From Xiphophorus maculatus (taxonomy: Eukaryota; Chordata; Actinopteri; Cyprinodontiformes; Poeciliidae), in contig NC_036456.1 of assembly GCF_002775205.1 (NCBI RefSeq), positions 25,393,850 to 25,457,849 on the forward strand: a stretch of 64,000 nt of DNA, read 5' to 3'. Of the stretch, positions 48,035 through 59,825 are shown in pieces. Numbering within the stretch: the stretch's first letter is position 1; every line of letters starts with the position of its first letter. The translations under genes were made by a program, and so were the position numbers. The notes under the pieces are model-generated. The model had not been told where the DNA came from and did no database searches. It was given only the letters and a program-made list of their open reading frames with translations.

Positions 48035-51000
48035 CTCTTATTACCATAGCAACCAGTAACTGGCGGCTCCTCCCCCTTTTTTCTGTTGCTGTCTGTTAAC
48101 TGTGTTAGCATCAGCTCTGTTTTTTTTTACAAGTATTATATTTTCACATATATTTTCAACAAATTTAAATGTATACATTGATTCATGTGTATTGTCATTA
48201 TTAATGCTGCTCATTTTAGCTGTGTTTAATTTTACAGCTAACTGTTGCTAACTGTGGCTAACTGCTGCTAACTGTTGCTCACTGTTCATTGGGAAATATT
48301 GCCCTGTAGTTTGTTTAGGGTTATTTGCTCGTTTTTATTTAATGTAAAGGGGCAGAAGCTGTCAGACTGATGTTAACTACCAACTTGATTTTCTCTTTTA
48401 AACAAATACAATGAATCAGGTTGCCTCTGTTGTGAAGTCGGCCATATTGGACCAGAGATGAACATAGAAGAGTTACACATGCACAAGCCAACATTCTTGT
48501 TCGTAAGTGCAGATTGTGTTCTGTTTCAGTGAAAGTGGATTTTTCTAAAGTAAACTGTACTCCTTTGTATTCAGTATACAGAAATTCAAAGTGGCGTGTA
48601 ATGATGTAATGAGGATGTAATGAGGATGTGATGAGGATGTGATGAGGATGCTGCTTAGGATGAGGCACAGCAGTTGATGATGAACCATCTACTGTCAAAC
48701 AATATGTGGATGGAAACTTTCAAAAGACCATTTCTTTAGTTCCAGGGACAACGATGGAGCACTTCATCAAGAAAAATGTAACCATAAATGTTGCTGCTAG
48801 TTCCCTGCCATTACTTATAATAGCAAATCTAAAAAACTACAAATTTAGCAGGTTTGGTGAAGATCTCTAACTTCAACTTCAGTCACACTTACATGGTCCT
48901 GGTGCAAATGTTGCAGAGGGTTGGTTGGTAGTTGGTGGGAACACAATCGTAGTTGAAGGAAGTGCAGTTGTTGTGGTGGGTTGATCGGTTGTAGTTGGTG
49001 GAGGTGCAGTCGTAATTGGTGGGGGTATGGTTGTAGTTGGTGGGGGTGGAGGTGCAGTCGTAAGTGGTGGAAGTATAGTTATAATCGGTGGAGGTGCAGT
49101 TGTTGTTGGTGGGGGTGCAGTCGTAGTCGGTGGAGGTGCAGTCGTAGTCGGTGGAGGTGCAGTCGTAGTCGGTGGAGGTGCAGTCGTAATTGGTGGAAGT
49201 ATAGTTATAATCGGTGGAGGTGCAGTTGTTGTTGGTGGGGGTGCAGTTGTAGTTGGTGGAGGTGCAGTTGTAGTTGGTGGAGGTGCAGTCGTAGTCGGTG
49301 GAGGTGCAGTCGTAGTCGGTGGAGGTGCAGTCGTAGTCGGTGGAGGTGCAGTCGTAATTGGTGGAAGTATAGTTATAATCGGTGGAGGTGCAGTTGTTGT
49401 TGGTGGGGGTGCAGTTGTAGTTGGTGGAGGTGCAGTTGTAGTTGGTGGAGGTGCAGTTGTTGTTGGTGGTGGTGCAGTTGTAGTTGGTGGGGGTGCAGTT
49501 GTAGTTGGTGGGGGTGCAGTCGTAGTCGGTGCAGTCGTAGTTGGTGCAGTTGTAGTTGGTGCAGTTGTAGTTGGTGAAGGTGTGGTTGTGAACGGAGGTT
49601 GGATTGTCATGAACATAGTTGATGGGGTTGCCGTTGTAGTCGGAGGGGAAACAGTTGCTGCAGCTGTGGATTATGCAGCAGATCAGCAGCAACATTATCA
49701 CTTCAGGAAAATGTTGCTTGAATTCAAACTGAAAAGAAAAGTTGAGATTTCCACTCACTGCTCCCAGTCGTCACAAAGACACATCGAAAGTCAGACTGGT
49801 AGACGGAGCCGGAGGAGCTGTGGAGGTAATTAGAGAAACAGCTTAGATATAAAACTATAACCCATCAATTCAGTTTAACAACATATTAAAAAGGTAGATT
49901 ATACAAACACAAATTAAGCACTAAATGATTTTGGACTTTCTCAATAATTAACCATGCAGATCCCTTTGGTGTTAAGAGATCGGAATAGAAATAACAAGAC
50001 CACACGTAAAAAATATGAAGCAGCATTTTGAGAAATATTAAGAGTTTAAGCTTTTTTCCATACATTAATAAGATAAGACACTAACTTTGCTTGGACAACA
50101 AAGCAGAGAGTTTGTTTCAGTCCTGCATCCCTGGCTGATGGTGTCCATGTCAGGCTGAAGTTTCCTGATCCTGATGAACTCTTGGCTAAACCTATTGGTC
50201 CGCTGAACAGGAGCTGAGTGGTCCTTTAATAAACAGGAGAGACAGTTTGTTACATTTATATTTCCAATTTTTCCAACCTGCAAAGGCATCAGGTGTTTTT
50301 AAAGTCACAAACTCAGGTTATAAAATGTGGATTCAACCTTCAAAGTCATAATTCTACCATGTTTTTCATCCAGTAATAAATATCACAGTTTCAAATTAAA
50401 TTTTTAGCTGTCTAATTAGTTAATTAACCAACTAATCTGCCTTCAGGCAGAAGATTCAGAGCAACCAGAACAAGAACCAACCGTCTCAGAGACAGTTTCT
50501 ACCCGATAGCAATAACAAAACTAAATGCAATCAAAAACAACCATTAATCATCATGAATGATGTATGTGAGAATGTGGCTGTTCTTATTGATTAGTTGTTG
50601 TTTTTTTTACCAGTTATTTGTTAATTCTTACATTGTGTGTAAATTGTGAGACAGTTATTTTTTGTTTTTAAGCATATGCACTGACTGATGGCACTTTTTA
50701 AATTTCGTTGTTCTTGTGACAATGACAATAAAGATTTATCTCATCTTATCTTAAATATTTAAGTTGAAGCTAAATATTTTGCTCATAGCTAAATATTTAG
50801 GTAATTAAGTAAAGTAAGTTCACTTGCTGGTAACCGTTAATGGACTACCAAAGTAAACTCCTGCTTTCAAATCAGTTCCTGTCATCTCTTTATCATCATT
50901 TCTTGCTTTCTTTTCTTGTACATTTCAGCTTAAACCAAGAGATGAGCCATTTTAAAGTTATTACAGACCCTTACCAATGGATCTACAGCAACAGTTACTG

Positions 51001-54000
51001 CTAAGGAAGGATTCAGTCTGACCAGGAAGTGACATGGACGTTCTCAAGACCCAGTTTTTATTTTGATAGTCAACATGTCAAAGTGCGGTTGTAGGATGGT
51101 GAGGTAGGCGCGGTGGATCCAGGTTATGGTGAGAAAAATGATGATTTAATTATGAAAGTACAAAACATCCAGGCAGCACAGGTGAGCAAAAGGCTAGGAG
51201 CTCAATCTCTGGTAGCAACTGGTACAGGGCAAAAGCAAAGACATGTGACACGACAGGATAAACACAACAGGGATCCGACAAGGAGCAGGGAACCTTCCTT
51301 GTGTATTCCTTCCTTAAATACACAAGGAAGGTAATCAGGGGAAATGAGGGACATCTGAGGACAATCAAGGGCTAAAGGGACAACATGGAGACAAAAAGGG
51401 AACACAGAAACCTAAATAAAACATAGAAAAACCAAATCCTCACACAACATCCACTTATTGGTAGTGAATTTGCATATTAACACAAACATGCTAAATATTT
51501 AGTTTGCAAACTAAGTTTGCAGCTTAAAGTTGAGCTTAGAGCTAAACTAAATATATATTGATCTAAATAAACAGCTTGCTAAAAAATTTAGTTTGGAGAT
51601 AAAAAATAAATTTTGAGCTAGATAATTAGTAGGTAAAATAAATATTTAGCTTGACGGTAAAACTGTCATTTGGAGCAAAATATATAACTGACAAATTAGC
51701 TTGCTTATTAAATATTTAATTTGAAACTGACATTTATACACAAATGAATAAAATGGTGAAAATATGACTTGTGATATGTAACAGGCTAAATCACCCAAAT
51801 CTTTGCTGATCAGTTTTGACCGTGTAACTTTAAAAACGGCAGCCGGCCGTTTCTGTTGGCATTGGCAACGCTTTTTGTTGGCATCATAACTGTTATGCTC
51901 AGACAACGGCTGTTTATACTGTTTTTTCAGTCAGAAACAAAATGAAGAAAACTTTTCTTGATTCTTGTTTCATTTGTATTTGATTCATCAATGTTGCTGC
52001 ACTTGATGGGAGTTATTTAATGCATGAGGTTAGATTAAACTCCATGAAGGGTTAATTTTAGAGATCACTCACTCAGCCTGAGTTGCTTCTGCTCTGACGA
52101 TGATTTCTAGAGTCTGGTTAACGTTGGTGAGGATCTGAGCTCCATGTTCAGGAGTTGGAGGCAGAAACCTGGGCAGATATTCACCTTCTGTGCAGGAAGG
52201 AGCTGCAGGATCCACTGGAAGAAAATAACAAAGAAACAAGTTAATTCTAGCTGAAAGGAACTGGTCAGTTTGGTCATTAAATCAAACATGAAGCTGCTGG
52301 AAGGTTAAATTTTGTTTCATCATGTTCGTTCATGAACTTTGGGCCAAAGTTGTGACTGTCTATTTTAATCGGTAATTGCTGATATTTCAAATGTTTTCCA
52401 ACAAATCCAACATATTCAGCTCAGAAACAAACACTTCAAGTCCAGAGCAGCTCAATGTAGCTCAAACTAAGCTGATAAACTGCAGTTTTACCTCTGAAAA
52501 CAAATTGGATAGGAATTTTGTTGATGGCGTCACTGGTTGTTTTCACTTCCTGAACACCAACACTATTAGTCAGAGTGACGTTCTGCCTGGGAAAATCCTC
52601 CACCATCATCTGAACCGCATACGGACCTTCATTGCTGCTGTTAGTGGGACTGAATGACAGAGAACAAGACTGGAAGAGAACAGAAAGGAGAAGAAAAAGA
52701 TCCAAACTGAATCAAAGATTAAGTGGAATATTTTTTATTGTCATTTTACTGAAAATCAGATTCAACAGATAAGTAAGTAAAAGTAAACTAGATGAATAAA
52801 AATACAGTAAAGTACAAATAAAATTATTAAAAGTCCAATGTTAGAAAGTGCATGGGTTGCATGCAGGAATGAACTCTTTCTAATTCACTCATTAGTCACG
52901 TTTAATAAAGCATGAAGTAAATCCAGCCTAATCCAGTTCCTGTAACTCAAACATTTAATACTCACTGATGAGAGGCTGAGGACAGACGGAGGAGTGCAGA
53001 TGAAACACTCTGAACCAGCTGCATATCTGCATCTAATGTCGTCTCCATCTGGATCAGAGACCAGCAGGTTGATGTTTCTCTGACAGTTTGAAGGAACTCT
53101 GACAGAAAAAGAAAAACACACCTCTATCAGTCCTTCAGGTGTTTGCTTCATAATATTAACCTGTCTGACTGGATCTTCATGTTTCTTCCTGATAAGACTT
53201 TGTTTTTAATCATCACTGTGTTTCCTTATGGAACAAACTACAGAATAATTTCAGTTCAGTTTGTAATGATAAACTTTCTACAGAACAAACCGACCGATTT
53301 ATTGTCCATTGATTTATCTGATTAATTGTTTCAAATACAATATTGTTCACTTAGAAGAATCAGCATCAGCTGGATTATCAAATGAATAAAATCTACTTTT
53401 GTAAAAAAGCTAATAATCATTTTTTGCTTCTGATTCACAGAGTTTCATCTGCAAATGCTGACAAAAAATACAACGATGATCATCTCAATACGTTGCAGTC
53501 AGTCAAAGGCTTTAATAATGGATAAAATATTGTAAATAAATAACAGGATTACCTCACTAGAGGGATGATGTTGGTCTGGGGTGATGAACCTGGTTTGTTG
53601 ATGTCAGAACGGTTTCTCAAGTCTAAGTGCAATTCAAAAACTGATGATACAATCCCATTTCTGTTTTCTGTCCAGGTTGTAGGAATAATCCTACAGTGGA
53701 TGATAAGATCTACATTTTTATGGTTGAAATAATGCAGCATTTAAGATAAAATCTCTAAAGACAAACAAAACTATGTATTATTTTTATGAACTGACGAAAG
53801 ATTTTCTTCTTTAGAAAACAGGAAAACCTAATCAGCCCAACTGATCAATCTGTCTTGCAGGAGTTTAGCATTTTTATCTGTTTTCAGTTATAATTTGAAC
53901 ATAATAAAATATATTTATAAAAATTTCTGATATATACTTACACAGTACTATATGAATTCAGGGATGACAAGCCAATCTCAATATTTACTTTCTGACACCA

Positions 54001-54311
54001 TTCACCTCTGCTTTCATCGATTAGATAAACTGTCCTCCCACTACAGTCTCCACCACAAAAAGAAGAGACAAACTCTTCACATGAGCTGAAGCTCGCCCTG
54101 TAGTCCTCGGTTTTCTGTTTATTTAAAGAGAAGATTGGTGAATACATTTTATTTTTTCCTGAAAAAAATCTAATACTTTATTTTACAAATAAGCTCAACT
54201 TACTTGGTATCCTAATGGCTGAAGTTCTCCAACAGAGTAGCTAAAGACGACGCCATAGTAAGAAGCTTGAGCTCCGCTGATTAACAGCAGCAGCAACACA
54301 AACGACAACAT
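47236..54311 (-). CDS. Gene F: secreted family member with an APPPTTT mucin-like repeat
   Basis: Eleven exons, 667 residues: 54311-54204, 54114-53942, 53690-53553, 53098-52966, 52669-52492, 52214-52073, 50223-50086, 49817-49759, 49663-48893, 47558-47482, 47322-47236 (TGA). Signal peptide MLSFVLLLLLISGAQA. The Cys-rich segment has RGEWCQKVN (37-94). Then NRSDINKPGSSPQTN, LLVSDPDGDDIRCR (140-184), SFSPTNSSNEGPYAVQMMVED (185-243) and WTPSARDAGLKQTLCFVVQA (291-337). The mucin-like exon covers about 357-613, built of APPPTTT units with three longer IITILPPITT inserts, ending FAPGP. Tail 614-667 is YYVLALNVKLYTSLSLENDS...IKDELKRRGLPPDIMLKLLSD. HPI of the family motif HPICFVVQ is TL here. N-terminal exons are the most divergent in the window. 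Function unknown; secreted protein inferred. Confidence 0.87.
47848..48033. repeat. TTA/ATT microsatellites in intron 9 of gene F
   Basis: Two long ATT runs (about 47848-47922 and 47967-48033) separated by ACTAAAAAATAGTTTACTG. In gene H the same places (62468-62490, 62529-62547) are much shorter. Confidence 0.95.
48238..48290. repeat. CTAACTG minisatellite
   Basis: Four to five units of CTAACTGTTG/CTGCTG. A similar array is at 62745-62792 in the duplicated copy. Confidence 0.8.
48604..48652. repeat. 11-bp minisatellite ATGAGGATGTA
   Basis: About four tandem units of GTAATGAGGAT/GTGATGAGGAT in intron 9 of gene F. The copy is near 63109-63155. Confidence 0.8.
48980..49590 (-). repeat. Coding mucin-like repeat with higher-order structure
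   Basis: Basic 21-24-base units coding APPPTTT. Every five to seven units a variant block codes IITILPPITT (three blocks near 49066-49100, 49190-49225 and 49366-49400), giving a longer period on top of the short one. The 5' end is simpler (APTTTAPTTT). Confidence 0.88.
50430..50755 (+). mobile_element. LINE 3' end in intron 6 of gene F
   Basis: Short coding remnant (GACAGTTTCTACCCGATAGC), then a 3' UTR with TTGTGACAATGACAATAAAG and a TCTCATCTTATCTT tail, typical of CR1/L2-type LINEs. 5' truncated. Confidence 0.55.
51050..51450. mobile_element. Dispersed repeat, possibly LTR-derived fossil
   Basis: Differs from the AT-rich surroundings in base composition; TTAAATACACAAGGAAGGTA and ATCAGGGGAAATGAGGGACA resemble parts of teleost LTR sequences in reverse. 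No terminal repeats could be fixed. Intron 6 of gene F. Confidence 0.35.
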
Positions 54312-56157
54312 GTTGACAGAGTGAAGGTTTCCTGAGAAAGACTGAAGGTTACTAGAGACAAATGAAGTTATTCTTCCACAGACAGGCTCTGGTCCACACC
54401 CACTAGTGATGGTTCACTGGTATGTCACAGCATAATGGACCAGGATGTCGTTTACCTGGTATGAGGAAAAAATCTGATGGCACAAAGATTACATTCAAGT
54501 TTAAAAAAGTGTGAAATATGATTTACAGTAACTGAAAAAGTCATAAATCTTTTGTTTAAGAAAATAAATGCACTAAGTGAGAGGAAACAATTTTATTTGT
54601 GAACAGATTTTAAAACTCAACCAGCTTCTTTTGAAGAAACGTCAAGTTTTTATATCAACACAGCTCAATATTTAGCAGCATCCATTAAATCCAGCCTTTA
54701 TTTAATATAATGTTTTGATCATTCAAAATGTGAATTTATGTCAACAAACCTGTTGGAAAAAACATCAACTTAGAGATTAAACAAATTTAATGACATTTTA
54801 TATTGATAAACATTTAATGACTTTAAAACAGATTCATATATTTAATACATTGTGTCAAAAAAAGTTAATTTAAAATAAAAATGTTGGTTTTGTGGTTGCT
54901 ATTTGTAAACCTAAATAATATCCAGCTGTTGGTTGGAAGGTAAATATTTCATCCACCAGATATTTCTCCAGCTCACCTGAGGTTAAATTTAGTTTTGTTA
55001 CATTCCTTCATGTAGTTTAGGTGAAAAGTGTCTATATTAATGTGTAGTAATTATTGATATTTCAAATATTTACCAACAGATTCAACATTAGCATGAATAT
55101 AAATTCCTCTCTGTGGGTCCAAATCAATCTGATCGATCTGTGCAGCTTTTCCTCTGAAAACAAACTGGACAGGGATTCTGCTGATGGCGTCGCTGTTAGT
55201 TTTCACTTCCTGTGAACCGTTATTGTCTGTCGAGTGAAAATCCTCCACCATCATCTGAACCGCAAACGGACCTTCAGCACTGCTGTTGGTGGGACTGAAT
55301 GACAGAGAACAAGACTGGAAGAGAACAGAGAGGAGAAGAAAAAATCCAAATTAAAACTGAATCAGACAATTACAGATTAAGTGAAATATATTTTATTTTC
55401 ATTTTATTGTAAGTTACATTTAGCAAAACATGACAGGGAGCCTGTGGAATCATTCAACAGATAAGTTGATAAAATTAAACTAATTACCTATATAAATACT
55501 AATCAGTATGTTTCTGTGCAGGTGCCCCCTAGTGGTCCTCGACGTACTGCATATACAGTAAATGACAGTTTATTTAAGCTCAAAGTGTGACACTTACAGT
55601 CAGCTTACCAAAGAATTGTGTTTAAAAATAACAATGGATAATTAGCTTAAGCCTCGGTCACTCAAAAGAAAAGCTAAAGATGCCAGGATTACCTATATGA
55701 TCAGAGGAATTCATGTCTGCAGGAATATTATTTTTGCAGTTTCTCAGGGCGAACGTCTGTTTTTAGAACATTATTACAATACATAGCATGCCACCAACAC
55801 CGCTGCACCCCACGCTGACTAACTGCATCTTAGCACCTAAAATAAAATGAATATTTACTTCAGGCTTTCTTTGACTAACAGAAAACTTTAGTTTCTGCCA
55901 AAGCAATTCAGGTTTATTTTTCTTTTATTATGCTTCTAAACTATAAATGTACATGTAGTAAAGCACAGTTTTTAATCTTTTTTTATCTCCATGTGTTTTA
56001 CATCATAGGAAAACTTAGAATCTACACTTTCAGAATCTGCAAAGAACTCAAAAAGTAGACTTACAAAACAGAACCATCCATCTCATTAGGATGAACAAAG
56101 AAGACTTGAGTAATTTTCTGTACATGTAAAAGAGTTTAATAAAAGCCTTTGTTGTAC
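54312..56157. other. Region between gene F and the end of the gene G half copy
   Basis: Promoter flank of F with the conserved element at 54452-54469, an AT-rich stretch, the lone exon 5, and from 55518 the copied intron 5 of gene E. The expected exons 6-11 of gene G are not here. Confidence 0.7.
55152..55314 (-). pseudogene. Lone exon 5 of a lost family member
   Basis: Reads SCSLSFSPTNSSAEGPFAVQ, MMVEDFHSTDNNGSQEV and ISRIPVQFVFRG, closest to exon 5 of gene F but 15 bases shorter in the middle. The acceptor is intact; the donor GT has become GA. No matching exon 6 lies before the start of gene F at 54311. Left behind by an earlier deletion or unequal exchange. Confidence 0.75.
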
Positions 56158-57025
56158 CTTTAAAAACAAACTGGACAGGTATCTTGTTGAGGACGTCTCC
56201 TGTGTACCTCTGTGACATTCCACCATTTGCTTGAGTCAAGGTGATCGTCTGTCCGGCAACGTCCTCCATCATGAGCTGCACGGCGTACGAACCTTCATTA
56301 CTGCTGCTGGTGGGGCTGAATGTCAGAGCACACGACTGCAAGAAAGCAGAAAGAGAAGAAAGGGTCTAAACTAAAATACATGCATGTGCATTTAGATCAG
56401 TGTTCAACCGAGTCAGGACCAAGAATGCAGCTCTGGAAAAAATAAGAGTCCACTGCACTGAACCCCATTGAAAACCTCATAATTATCCCATCAAGTATTG
56501 ATTTCTGAACTCTTCCTGAGTTAAAACGTCAGTATTGTTGTTTCTAAATGAATGTGAACTTGTTTTCTTTGCATTATTTGAGGTTTGAAATCGCTGCATC
56601 TTTTTCCTAATATTGACCATTTCTCATTTTCTGCTAATAAAAACTAAATTTTTGCTTGGGAAAAAAGAGACATGTTGTCAGTATTTCATAGAATAAAAGA
56701 ACAATCATCATTTTACTCAAACATATTATAAAAAAGCAAGATCAGAGAATCTGACCAGTTTAAGTGGTCTCTTAATTTTTTCCAGAACTGTATTACTTAT
56801 TACTCTGATGTCAAATTCTACTCAGTTTATATGGTATATAAAATGATCACCAGCCAAATAGAAGATCAATTTTAATTTATAAGACTCACATTAAGGTGTC
56901 ATTTTCTTTTTATCTTTTTTACCTTTGACTTTGGAAAATATTTCTTGATGACTAGAGGACAACTGGCAGATTTGTAGTTTTTAAAGCTTATCTTTAACCT
57001 GATTACCTGTCTAGAAATATAAATA

Positions 57026-57079
<54 letters not shown>

Positions 57080-59825
57080 AAACGTACTTAAATTTATAGA
57101 GTTTGGTTGGTTAATCAGTTTTAACCTGAGTGAGTTAGACTTGTTTAACTCACTGGCTAAAATAAAGTTTAATTTATTGAAAATTGCATAGATATTGTTT
57201 CTTACTGTAGCTGCAGAATTCTTATAATTGTCATTAAAGAATAATTAGTTATCTGTTCTTTTACTACAGACCTGATCCAGGTGTTACTTACGGATGAGAG
57301 GTCGATGACAGGTGCCGGTGTGCAGACGTCACACTCGGATGCATTTTGTGCATCTCTGCATCTTATTTCATCTCCATCCGGGTCAAATGCCAACAAGCTG
57401 ATGTTTCTCTGACAATTAGAAGGAACTCTGGAACAACGAAACCAACAAATGTTTTACACCCACATTTTGATCCTATCAGTGGTTAAAACCCTCAGTTTGT
57501 TCACAGTTTAAAAGAAAAGTATCTTGACTGATCAGTTCTTCTACGTTTCTTTTCTCCACATTGTTTTGTTTCAGCTGCATAAAAAGCATTTTGTCATTTA
57601 AGGAAAAACTTACCCTAACAGAACCCATTCTCTCCTTAAGTATATAATTTACGTCATAAAACATTTTCTTGTAAGTAGTTTTTGAAAAAGACTTTAGCAA
57701 AGCGTGAATGTTGTTTTGTCCCTAAGGAAATATGTGAGAGGAAATGCTAGATTACCAAAATATGCAGTAAATGCCTAAGTACTAACTTTTCATGTTGTTT
57801 TTTGTATGTTAACATTATTGCTTAGTGTTATTGTAAAGATAAAACTGACTTAGATGTAAAGCCTGTCGATTGAAGATGGGATTTACAATCAATAAGACCA
57901 AAAATCAGATTGAGGTTTTGTCATGATGGGTGCGTTTTTCAAGCCCACATGCAGAACACCACACAGGAGAGCAATGTGAAATAAATTTATTGAAAAACAC
58001 TGCTGGCAGGAATAGTTGGCTCGGGTCGGGTCCAGGGAGAGAGGCTGGTTCAGGGAATCAAACAGTTCACTAGAGAGGCAGAGGGAGGTGATGAGTTCAG
58101 GTTTGTAGGAAATGACAACGTTAAGAGTGAAGGGGCAGATCTTACTTGTGATCGGCAGGTTAGAGAAGTGGGAGGGTAACTGCAGCGTCCGGGGTTTTAG
58201 TTCTCAGAGGTTCCAGGTGGTCGTCTTGTCTGACAGCGGGGATCCAGGAGGCAACGGGAGTACGTCGGAGGAGGAAACACCTTGAGGCAGGAGAAGCAAC
58301 AAAGAAAACTTTCACTAGGAGCAGATCAACAAGACAAACCAGAAACAAGCTTCTAGGGGCTCAGAGGTACCGTGACTGGCTAACACTCAGGCGCCGAAGG
58401 ACTGGCAGTCAGCTCCTCTTGAACATCTCGCTGATGAGCCAAAACTCGCATCAGGTGTGGGATGACGTCATCCACGCCCTCCGACGGAATGGTAAAGGCG
58501 CCATCTAGTGGTGGAGAAAAACGAGTGCATGCACAAAAACTCCACAAAGGAGCTAAAAGACCCCGGAACATGACAGGTTTAACAATTTTAACAATTATAT
58601 ATGATGCAAATATCAAGAAGGGAAAAATTGAAATCACCTCAGAACAGGAAGGACCGTGGTCAGTGGAGATGTGTTGGGTTTGCCGGTATCGGAGCGGATT
58701 CCTCCCTCATCCTGCATTTGGACTCTGAACAAAACAATCCCATTCCTGTTGTCTGTCCAGTTCCCACCAGAAAACCTACAAAGGGACAAGTTAGAAAGTG
58801 TTCAGCCGTAACTGGTAGCCAGAGAACCCAAAAAATGTACTCAAGTAACAGTAGCACTCAAAAATTAAAGGTATAAAGAATCCATCCAAGAAATGACTCA
58901 AATTAGAGTAAAAAAGTATTTTGTAAAAAGTCTCAAGTACTGAATAACTGATCAAATTATTAATCGTTTGGGTGAAAATTATATCATCAGATGAACCAAA
59001 ACATAAAGCTAAGTGGAAAGTTTGCTACTTTCAGGACAAAAATTACAATAATTCATGTAAGTAACAAAAATAACAAAATCAGGCAAAATAAATGTTTCCA
59101 TATCCGTTTCCTTCAATGAAAAACTTCAGAAACTTTAACGGAAACTACAAGTTTTTGTCTGTCTGGTGAATTTCTGGTTAAAACATGTTTGTTTTTCATT
59201 CAGTGGGTAGAAAATCCTGACATTTTACTCTAATAAGGATAGAAATACTTGATAATAAAGTTACTCAAGTAAAAGTACAAAGTACAAAGTACAGCGCAGT
59301 AAAAAATACTCCTAAAAGAACATGTTTTCAAAAAGGTACTTAAGTAAATGTAATTGAGTAAAAACTACCCAATTCTACTAAGTATCTCCAGAACAATGAT
59401 TAAATGTCTTCACGTTGATCAGTTCTGAGTTTATTCCTGTGTTACTCTGAGGTGAACTCACCCAAACTGACTCAGCTGGCTCCCATTATTCACACTGGTA
59501 ACCAGTCTTTCTTTCTGACACCATTCGCCGCTGATTTCCTGGATTTTGTTCAAGGTTATCTCTGAAAAATTGCAGCCGTTTCCACAAACCTGTGCATCAA
59601 CCTCTGCACATGTGCTGAAGCTGTACAGGTAGCGAGCCACGGTCTGTGGATTGAAAATAGGAGAGTTTAATAAAATCCAAAGGAAAGGAGAAGCTATAAA
59701 ATGGTTGAACTCACCGGGAATCCGCCTGCTTGGAGGTCTTTAGCTGAGTAGCTGTACACAAAGCCATAATAATCAGCCTGTGACCCGCTGATCAGAAGCA
59801 GCAGCAGCAGGACAGACGATAACAT
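56158..59825 (-). CDS. Gene G: 5' half copy (exons 1-5) of gene E
   Basis: Five intact exons: 59825-59715, 59643-59462, 58775-58638, 57427-57292, 56335-56158, with the same splice sites and phases as E. Signal peptide MLSSVLLLLLLISGSQA. The product is nearly identical to residues 1-248 of E; exon 3 has GIVLFRVQ where E has GIASFRVQ. The tandem-duplication junction at 55518 cuts the gene in the intron after exon 5, so exons 6-11 are missing. Intron 3 carries a solo LTR. Either a truncated pseudogene, or the transcript runs on into gene F: exon 5 ends in phase 1 and exon 6 of F (52214) starts in phase 1, so that join would keep the frame. Expression cannot be judged from sequence. Confidence 0.72.
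57031..57077. repeat. TA microsatellite (copy in gene G)
   Basis: About 23 TA units, shorter than its counterpart in gene E. Confidence 0.9.
57919..58575 (-). mobile_element. Solo LTR (fossil) in intron 3 of gene G
   Basis: 657 bases with TGTCATG...CATGACA ends and a perfect 5-bp target duplication GGTTT (57914-57918 and 58576-58580). An AATAAA lies near its 3' end when read on the minus strand. TTCTGCATGTGGG near that end is shared with the LTR at 33759-34404. The empty site is seen in gene E near 43846, so it inserted after the tandem duplication and is young. No internal region remains. Gypsy-like origin probable, not proven. Confidence 0.82.
58498..58511 (-). promoter_or_regulatory. CTCF-like motif inside the gene G solo LTR
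   Basis: CCACTAGATGGCGC on the minus strand, a close fit to the CTCF core consensus. Binding not testable here. Confidence 0.4.

Larger units (their letters stand above)
41238..55517. repeat. Left copy of a 14.28-kb tandem duplication
   Basis: From GCAGGTGCCCCCTAGTGG at 41238 onward the sequence matches that from 55518 onward, with few substitutions over exons and introns. The unit holds exons 1-5 of gene E, the whole of gene F and the lone exon at 55152-55314. The offset is 14,280 bases at the start and drifts later because of indels. Confidence 0.93.

Noticed and set aside
47848-48050. Ile- or Tyr-rich open frames over the ATT runs
   Set aside because: Simple microsatellite translation within an intron of gene F.
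49027-49833. Long + strand Gly/Val-rich frame opposite the gene F repeat
   Set aside because: Antisense shadow of the APPPTTT repeat; no start context or splice partners.
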